A stretch of DNA of 11,429 nucleotides from assembly GCA_019232645.1 (NCBI GenBank), contig JAFANO010000266.1:1-11429 (forward strand), in the 5' to 3' direction. A model generated the notes under the pieces. The model saw only the letters and a program-made list of their open reading frames with translations. It was not told where the DNA came from and did no database searches. This document shows, one piece after another, positions 6,284 to 11,429 of this stretch (positions within the stretch are counted from its first letter, which is position 1; each line of letters opens with the position of its first letter). Source of the stretch: Planctomycetaceae bacterium (GTDB lineage Bacteria > Planctomycetota > Planctomycetia > Isosphaerales > Isosphaeraceae). A program made the position numbers and the translations under genes.

Positions 6284-9200
6284 TTACCAGCCCGCGTAGT
6301 AAGTCATCGCCGGATAGTCGCGGACGAAGCCCAGGTCGGCCAGCCAGGGGGCGGCGGGGCTGACCAGCGCGGCGGCGTTGTTGTAGGTCTCGACCTTCAG
6401 GACGCGTCGCGCGGGTCCGGCGAGCGTGGGGAGCAAGGCCAGGGCGGCCCTCAGATCGGCCTCCGAGGCCGAGGCCAGGCCGGTCAACCGCTTGCCGGAC
6501 GCCTCGATGATCAGCACGGGGCGTCCCTGGCACAAGACCAGATAGTTCGAGGCCGAGCGGGGGAGCCGCGCCGTGCCCCCCCCGAGGAGGTCGACGTCGA
6601 GCGCCGCGCTCGCGCCGTAAAGATTAGCGGGATCAAGAGTTGATATCAAGACAGGGTCCCGGTCGGCCGGTCGGTCGGCGGCCCGTCGCGCCAGCTCCTC
6701 GGCGGCCTCGGCCGAGGCGTACTGGACGCCCGAGAGCCCCTCGACGAAGTAGCCGCGGCGCAACTCGCCCCGGAGCTCGGCGCGGGCGAGCCAGGGGACC
6801 AGGTCGCGCCAGGGGGGCGCCCAGGGATCGAGCGCGACCGTCTCGCGGGTCAGGACCCCATAGCGGTCGAGGAGCGCGGCGGCCCAGGCCAGGTGGGCGG
6901 CCTCGGCGCCGGCGTCGGACCCGGCCGGGGCGAGCCGCGACCATCGGCCCTCGGGCCGGGACGAGGCCGTCCGGCGGAACGAGGGGCGGCCCAGCCTCGG
7001 GGGGCGGGCCGTCGCCGAGGTCGAGGCTCGGGCGAGCGCCTCGGCCACGGCCGGCGCGCCCGGCCGCAGCGGGTCGAACCGGTCGTTGGTCGCGAGCCCC
7101 CGCCGCAGCAACTCCTCCAGCGCCGCGCGCGTCCGCGAGGGCTCCAGCCCCAGCTCTCGAGCCAGGTCGGTCGCGAAGGCCGCGCCGCGGCAGGTCAGCT
7201 GGTCGAGGACGCGCGCCGCCGGCCCGGTCGGCGGGTCCGGGGCCTCGGGCTCGGGCCAGGGGCCGGCGAAGTCTCGCGACGCGAACGCGACCCGAGGCTC
7301 GCCCCGGGCATCGGCGACGGCCCGCCAGAGCCAGCCGCCCGATGCCAGCGCCTCGTCGAGCCAGGCCGCGCGGAAGCCGCGGACCCGTCGCGGCAGGAGG
7401 TCCGATTCCCAGAGGTCGGCCGCCGCGGCGAACCCCTGGAGCTGCTCCAGGACCAGGCCGACCGCCGCCGGGCCCTCCAGGCGAGTCGCCGGGTGGACGT
7501 GTTGCCGACGCGCGACGAAGTCGGCGAAGACCTCGGGGATGACCGCCACGCTCTCGCGGCGTCGCCGCGCGATCGAGAGCCGACGGACCTCATCCAGGTT
7601 GCGCCGATCAGCCCAGCGGGGCGCGTCGGAGTCCTCGGCCGGCTCGAGCCGGACCAGGCCCCCGCCCTCGGCCCAGCCTTCGAGCAGGTCGGTGGCCCGC
7701 GCCGGGCCGATCGGATAGCGGGCCGTCAACTCGTCCAGCCCGATCAAGGCGTGCGTTTGGAGGAACCGGCGGACGATCGACTCCAGGGCCGACTGTTCTG
7801 GTCGCTCACCCTCCGGACCCTCACCCCGGCCTTCTCCCCACGGGAGTGAGAGTTCTTCCCCGATCCCCTCTCCCCTCTCGAGAGGGTCGGGGTGAAGGAG
7901 CTTCCAGCTCGGGCCTGTTTCCGGAGGGCGAGCGCGGACCGCCCCAGCGAACGCCGCCGCGTAGAGCGGGGCCTCCTCGGCACCGATCCACCGCGACGGC
8001 TCGGCCGTACCGGCCAGATCGATCATGACGGCCCGTCCCTGGGCCTCCAGGTCGGCGAGGAAGCCGAGCATCGGCCCGGCCAGCTCGCTGGGGGCGAGGT
8101 CGCCGAGGCGGCGGAGCGTCTCGGCCATCTCGTCGGCCGAGCGCGGGGGGCGGCCGATGCCTCGGAGCCGGCCCTCGACCCGGCCGATCGCCTGGGGATC
8201 GAGCCAGTGTGCGTGCATCGCCGGGTCGAGCAGGGGGTCGAGCAAGCCGTCGCCCACGGCCGAGCGGCCGGACGGCCGATCGCCCCGGCGCGGCTCGTCC
8301 CACTGGTAGAGATACTGCGAGGTGAATCGGAAAATCAGGTCCGATGCGAACGGTGAGGCGACCTCGCCGCGACGGGCGACCACCCGGATGGCTCCCGAGC
8401 CGATGGCGTCGAGGAACGCCCCGAGCCGGGGCAGGTCGAGGTCGTCGTTGAGGCATTCGCGGTAAGTCTCCACGACGATGGGGAAGTCGGGGAACCTGCG
8501 GACGACCTGGAGCAAATCCTTGGCGCGGAGCCGTTGCAGCCAGAGCGGCGTCCGCTTGGCGGGGTCGGGCCGGGGCATCAGCAAGGCCCGGCCCGCGTTC
8601 TGGCGGAACCGGAGCCCGAACAGCGCGCTCTCGCCCAGCTCGTCGCGGATCAGCGCCTCGGCCCCCTCGGCGGTGAGGCCCTGGAAGAGGTCGAGGGGGG
8701 GCTCGTCGACCTGGGGCAGGCGGATCAGGATCCCGTCGTCGCCGTGGAGGCAAGCGACCGCGATCCCCAGCCGCTGCCTCAGCCGGGCCTGGAGCGCCAG
8801 CTTCACCGCCTGGTGCAGCTTGCCCCCGAACGGCGTGAGCACCGCCAGGCCGATCTCGCCCGCCGGGTCGCGGAAGGTCTCGATCAGGACCGTCCGGTCG
8901 TCGGGCGCGGCGCCCGCGACCCGGATCTGGCGAGCGACATGGTCGCGCAACGACTTGGCGGCGTCGAGGTCGAGCCGGCATTCGGCCTGGAGCCAGTCGA
9001 GGAGGCCGGGGCTGTTAAGGCGTTCGGCCACCTCGCGGCAGAGCGCGCCGACGGCCTCGCCCAGCTCGGCCGTCCGGGGCGCGTCCTCGCCGCGCCAGAA
9101 GGGCATCATCGCCGCCTCGCCCTCGGCGCGGGAGACCAGCACGCGGTGCGGCTCGATCGCCTCGATCCGCCAGGTGGCCGTGCCCAGCACGAACGTCTCG

Positions 9201-10831
9201 CCCACGCGCCGCTCGAGCACGAACTCCTCGTCCAGCTCGCCGAGCCGGGGCCCGTCGTCGCCCAGATAGACCGGGTACTGGCCGGTGTCGGGGATCGTGC
9301 CGCCGCCCGTCAGGGCGAGCCGGGCCGTTCCCGGCAGCGCGTGCAGGCGGTTGTGCACGCGGTCCCAGCTCACCCGGGCGCGGAGGTCGCAGAAGGACTC
9401 GGTCGGGAATCGGCCCGAGATCATCTTCAAGACGCTCTCGAAGGCCGAGGGGGGCAGGTCGCGGTAGGGGTAAGCGCCCCGGACCAGGTCGAACAGTGCG
9501 GGGACGTCCCAGCGATCCATCGCGACGCAGGCGACGACTTGCTGCGCCAGGACGTCGAGGCAGCCGGTGGGGACGCGTAGCGCCTCGACCTCGCCCCGGA
9601 GCATCATGCGGCAGAGCGCGGCCGACTCGAGCAGGTCGCCGGCCGTCTTGGCGATCAGCCGCCCCTTGCTGACCCGGCCGACCAGATGCCCGGCCCGCCC
9701 GACCCGCTGGAGCCCGCGCGCCGCGCTGCCGGGCGACTCGACCTGGCAGACCAGGTCCACCGCCCCCATGTCGATGCCCAGCTCCAGCGACGCGGTCGCC
9801 ACCACGCCCGCCAGCTCGCCGCGCTTCAGGGCGTCCTCGGTCGCCCGCCGCTCCTCCAGGCAAAGGCTGCCGTGGTGCGATCGCGCGAGCACACCCGAGC
9901 CGTCGCCGCCAGCCTCGGCCCGATCGTTCAAGCGCGTCGTCAGGTGCTCGACGAGGCGGCGATTGTTGGCGAACACGATGGTCGAGCGGTGTGCCCGGAT
10001 CATCTCGAGCAGCCGGCGCTCGATCGCCGGCCAGATCGAGCCGGCCGGCTGAGGACCGGGGCGGTCGAACGGCACGATGACCCCGAGGTCCAGCTCCTTG
10101 CGGCGGCCGGCGTCGACGATCGTCACCGGGCGCGGCTCGAAGCGGGTCGCGCCCCGAGGCCCCCGGACCTTGCGGAGCCCGCCGAGGTAGCACGCCACCT
10201 CGTCCAGCGGGCGCTGCGTCGCCGAGAGCCCGACGCGGACGAAGCCCCCGGGATTGAGCGCCTCGAGCCGTTCCAGCAGGAGCGCGAGGAAGGCCCCGCG
10301 CTTGTTCGGGGCGAGGGCGTGGATCTCGTCGACGATGACGTGCGAGAGGGAGCGCAAGGTCTCTCGCGCCCGGCTCGTCAGCATCAGGTGGAGCGATTCA
10401 GGTGTCGTGATCAGGATGTCGGGCGGTCTGCGGACCAGGCGTTGCCGGTCCGCGGCGGGGGTGTCTCCGTTCCGGACGGCGACCGCCAACGGTGGCAGCG
10501 GATCCCCCTCGGCTTTGGCCCGCGCCAGGATCCCGTCGAGGGGGACTTGAAGGTTCCGGGAGATGTCTTGATTCAGGGCTTTCAGTGGCGAGACGTAGAG
10601 GACACGCGCCCCGCCCGTGCTCTTCGGGACGCGCCAGAGGTGGTCGAGGCACGCCAGGAAGGCCGCAAGCGTCTTGCCCGATCCGGTGGGCGCAAAGATC
10701 AGTGTGTTCCGGCCCGAGGCGATCGCCGGCCAGCCGAGCTCTTGCGGCGGCGTCGGCTCGCCAAACGTGGCCCGGAACCAGGAGGCCACCACCGGCAAGA
10801 ACCCGTCCCGACCCTCTGCGTCGCGTGGCAT
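6284..10831 (-). CDS. lhr: Lhr-family ATP-dependent superfamily 2 helicase with full C-terminal domain
   Basis: Lhr is a 3'-to-5' DNA/RNA-DNA helicase linked to DNA repair. From the ATG at 10831 it has 1515 residues, near the roughly 1500-1540 of full-length Lhr. Motifs: Q30 before GWP, Walker A APTGSGKT (47-54), Ia VSPLKALN (80-87), DEIH (168-171), III SAT (203-205), IV IVFANNRR (285-292), V ATASLELGID (345-354) and VI QRVGRAGH (375-382). The winged-helix and beta-barrel parts of the Lhr core follow, to about residue 960, then the Lhr C-terminal region to 1515. Residues 979-1013 are encoded by a dispersed palindromic repeat carried in frame at the core/C-terminal junction. A TTG at 10861 would add 10 residues; I prefer the ATG because the conserved FLPVVASWF block starts just after it. 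It is co-directional with the small gene upstream and the phosphoesterase downstream. Confidence 0.93.
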   Translation of the reverse strand: MPRDAEGRDGFLPVVASWFRATFGEPTPPQELGWPAIASGRNTLIFAPTGSGKTLAAFLACLDHLWRVPKSTGGARVLYVSPLKALNQDISRNLQVPLDGILARAKAEGDPLPPLAVAVRNGDTPAADRQRLVRRPPDILITTPESLHLMLTSRARETLRSLSHVIVDEIHALAPNKRGAFLALLLERLEALNPGGFVRVGLSATQRPLDEVACYLGGLRKVRGPRGATRFEPRPVTIVDAGRRKELDLGVIVPFDRPGPQPAGSIWPAIERRLLEMIRAHRSTIVFANNRRLVEHLTTRLNDRAEAGGDGSGVLARSHHGSLCLEERRATEDALKRGELAGVVATASLELGIDMGAVDLVCQVESPGSAARGLQRVGRAGHLVGRVSKGRLIAKTAGDLLESAALCRMMLRGEVEALRVPTGCLDVLAQQVVACVAMDRWDVPALFDLVRGAYPYRDLPPSAFESVLKMISGRFPTESFCDLRARVSWDRVHNRLHALPGTARLALTGGGTIPDTGQYPVYLGDDGPRLGELDEEFVLERRVGETFVLGTATWRIEAIEPHRVLVSRAEGEAAMMPFWRGEDAPRTAELGEAVGALCREVAERLNSPGLLDWLQAECRLDLDAAKSLRDHVARQIRVAGAAPDDRTVLIETFRDPAGEIGLAVLTPFGGKLHQAVKLALQARLRQRLGIAVACLHGDDGILIRLPQVDEPPLDLFQGLTAEGAEALIRDELGESALFGLRFRQNAGRALLMPRPDPAKRTPLWLQRLRAKDLLQVVRRFPDFPIVVETYRECLNDDLDLPRLGAFLDAIGSGAIRVVARRGEVASPFASDLIFRFTSQYLYQWDEPRRGDRPSGRSAVGDGLLDPLLDPAMHAHWLDPQAIGRVEGRLRGIGRPPRSADEMAETLRRLGDLAPSELAGPMLGFLADLEAQGRAVMIDLAGTAEPSRWIGAEEAPLYAAAFAGAVRARPPETGPSWKLLHPDPLERGEGIGEELSLPWGEGRGEGPEGERPEQSALESIVRRFLQTHALIGLDELTARYPIGPARATDLLEGWAEGGGLVRLEPAEDSDAPRWADRRNLDEVRRLSIARRRRESVAVIPEVFADFVARRQHVHPATRLEGPAAVGLVLEQLQGFAAAADLWESDLLPRRVRGFRAAWLDEALASGGWLWRAVADARGEPRVAFASRDFAGPWPEPEAPDPPTGPAARVLDQLTCRGAAFATDLARELGLEPSRTRAALEELLRRGLATNDRFDPLRPGAPAVAEALARASTSATARPPRLGRPSFRRTASSRPEGRWSRLAPAGSDAGAEAAHLAWAAALLDRYGVLTRETVALDPWAPPWRDLVPWLARAELRGELRRGYFVEGLSGVQYASAEAAEELARRAADRPADRDPVLISTLDPANLYGASAALDVDLLGGGTARLPRSASNYLVLCQGRPVLIIEASGKRLTGLASASEADLRAALALLPTLAGPARRVLKVETYNNAAALVSPAAPWLADLGFVRDYPAMTYYAGW
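7805..7892 (-). repeat. Dispersed palindromic repeat element inside lhr
   Basis: This segment contains the perfect 14-base palindrome CCCTCTCGAGAGGG (7873-7886), flanked by CCCCGA (7858-7863) and TCGGGG (7887-7892). A second hairpin-like unit runs from CTCAC (7820-7824) to GTGAG (7846-7850), and CTCACCC occurs twice (7805, 7820). It belongs to the widespread GC-rich repeats whose translation reads as HPxPLxxGEG-type peptides. Here the minus frame reads LHPDPLERGEGIGEELSLP and then WGEGRGEGPEGERPEQ without a stop, so the host gene stays open. Exact borders are uncertain by perhaps 10-20 bases. Confidence 0.75.
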
Positions 10832-10882
10832 CGATCGAGGCGCATCTCCTCGCCCCGCCAATACCCTGGCGAAGCACCCTCA

Positions 10883-10912
10883 ATTGTCGCGATCGACTGG
10901 AGATCTTGGCAA
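10883..10912 (-). promoter_or_regulatory. Possible promoter directly upstream of lhr
   Basis: On the minus strand TTGCCA (10907-10912, 5 of 6 to the -35 consensus) and GACAAT (10883-10888, 4 of 6) are 18 bases apart. Transcription would start near 10876, leaving about 45 bases before the ATG at 10831 but only about 15 before the TTG at 10861. This is one reason for preferring the ATG. Confidence 0.3.
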
Positions 10913-10948
10913 GATGGTCAGGGCCAATCGACCCGGTTTGTAGAAATG

Positions 10949-11155
10949 TCACACAGAACCCGACGCTGACTCGTCCTCGACCAAGGCGCGGTCGATCAAC
11001 CCCCGGAGGATCTGACCCACACTTTGCTGGCGTCGCTTGGAGAGCTCGAGCAAGGCGTCTGCCCGATGAGCGGGCAGCAGCAAGCCAATTTCCACAACAT
11101 CACCGAAGGGGATCGCGCCGTTTCTTGAAGCGACCGAGCCTTGAAACGTTGCCAT
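10949..11155 (-). CDS. Small ribbon-helix-helix-like protein, function unknown
   Basis: The product is 68 residues. The middle part fits a CopG/Arc-type ribbon-helix-helix fold: a short strand VVEIGLLLP (20-28), helix A from about 29 to 42 (HRADALLELSKRRQ), a turn at QSV, and helix B from about 46 to 58 (GQILRGLIDRAL). Such proteins dimerise and usually bind DNA through the strand, as antitoxins or small repressors. No toxin gene adjoins it. The first 18 residues and the acidic/Ser tail look unstructured. The start at 11155 has AGAGGA about 12 bases upstream, which is longer than ideal. The gene lies 117 bases before lhr in the same direction, so the two may share a transcript. Assignment is by pattern only; a short conserved protein without DNA binding is possible. 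Confidence 0.65.
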   Translation of the reverse strand: MATFQGSVASRNGAIPFGDVVEIGLLLPAHRADALLELSKRRQQSVGQILRGLIDRALVEDESASGSV

Positions 11156-11350
11156 TGGAGGACGATTTCCTCTCGGACTCTGGGAGATTGGGTTCGTTCC
11201 CTGGCGTGTGCCAAGATACTAATAGGCAAACTCCAGGCCAGACCACCTCGGTCAGCCGAACAGGCGGATGGCGAGGATGGCCGGGAGGCCCAGGATCATC
11301 CTCATCGCGACGCAATGGGCGCGAATGAACGGATCGGCGACCTCCCCGCG

Positions 11351-11429
11351 TCACGAGGGCTTCGCCCCCTCCGCGGCCGACGGCTCGGCGCCTCTGATGA
11401 CATGGATGACCAGGCAGGTGATGTTGTCC
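11351..11429 (-). CDS. C-terminal end of a probable PP2C (PPM)-type serine/threonine phosphatase (runs off the right edge)
   Basis: Only the last 25 codons are present, ending at TGA (11351-11353). The visible start, DNITCLVIHVI, matches the end of PP2C-family phosphatases, where a Gly-Gly-x-Asp-Asn motif supplies a metal-binding Asp and is followed by the last beta-strand (NITxLVVxV). The remaining tail (GAEPSAAEGAKPS) is short and probably disordered. The preceding residues needed to confirm the motif are outside the window. Such enzymes dephosphorylate targets of Ser/Thr kinases, which are abundant in planctomycetes. It is co-directional with the small gene 195 bases downstream. Confidence 0.55.
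   Translation of the reverse strand, partial: DNITCLVIHVIRGAEPSAAEGAKPS

Noticed and set aside
7744..7983. Off-frame peptide reading TPTLSRGERGSGKN within lhr
   Set aside because: This is the well-known kind of false peptide produced by the dispersed palindromic repeat, not a gene.
7821..8981. A 386-codon minus-strand frame overlapping lhr in another phase
   Set aside because: It is Arg/Pro/Gly-rich, the typical off-frame translation of high-GC coding DNA, and has no motifs.
9686..10969. A 427-codon plus-strand open frame opposite the lhr helicase motifs
   Set aside because: Its composition is a shadow of the lhr codons, while the minus strand carries every SF2 helicase motif in order.
11252..11305. 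A 17-residue frame, MRMILGLPAILAIRLFG, minus strand
   Set aside because: It resembles a hydrophobic leader or small membrane peptide, but there is no clear ribosome-binding site and no other support. Frames this short are common by chance.
1..11429. CRISPR array, complete insertion sequence, toxin-antitoxin pair or defence island
   Set aside because: I looked for regularly spaced repeats, transposase motifs, terminal repeats with target duplications and paired small genes, and found none. The tRNA gene has no repeated 3' end nearby that would indicate an integrated element.

Overview
The window is GC-rich chromosomal DNA that most resembles a planctomycete, probably of the Isosphaeraceae type. 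The basis is the very high third-position GC, the long proline-rich BamA-like protein, sparse gene packing with long spacers, and a full-length Lhr helicase beside small genes that look lineage-specific. That placement is an inference; there is no rRNA or ribosomal-protein marker here.

Layout, left to right. Bases 1-470 (minus strand) hold the N-terminal 156 residues of a CysA-like sulfate/thiosulfate ABC ATPase whose remainder lies off the left edge. Bases 471-1499 are gene-poor: a short minus-strand coding-like remnant (546-725), then about 750 bases with no convincing gene, ending in a possible promoter and leader. Bases 1500-4295 (plus) encode a BamA/Omp85 outer-membrane assembly factor with five POTRA repeats, an unusually long proline/glycine linker and a C-terminal barrel. 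It converges on apt (4331-4861, minus), adenine phosphoribosyltransferase. A tRNA-Gln(CTG) gene (5077-5147, plus), with a strong-looking promoter and a hairpin terminator, is divergent from apt.

From 5337 to the right edge everything is on the minus strand. In transcription order the genes are the 3' end of a PP2C-type phosphatase gene (11351-11429), a 68-residue ribbon-helix-helix-like protein (10949-11155), a large Lhr-family helicase (6284-10831) and a metallophosphoesterase of the LpxH-like family (5337-6152). The last three may be co-transcribed, although the spacers of 117-131 bases leave room for internal promoters, and one candidate precedes lhr.

Most genes are housekeeping: envelope biogenesis, purine salvage, translation, sulfate import and nucleic-acid repair. 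No CRISPR array, complete mobile element or clear defence island is visible. The most notable items are a dispersed palindromic repeat carried in frame inside lhr, exactly at the junction of its core and C-terminal parts; the roughly 100-residue proline-rich segment between the POTRA array and barrel of BamA; and the lhr-metallophosphoesterase pairing.
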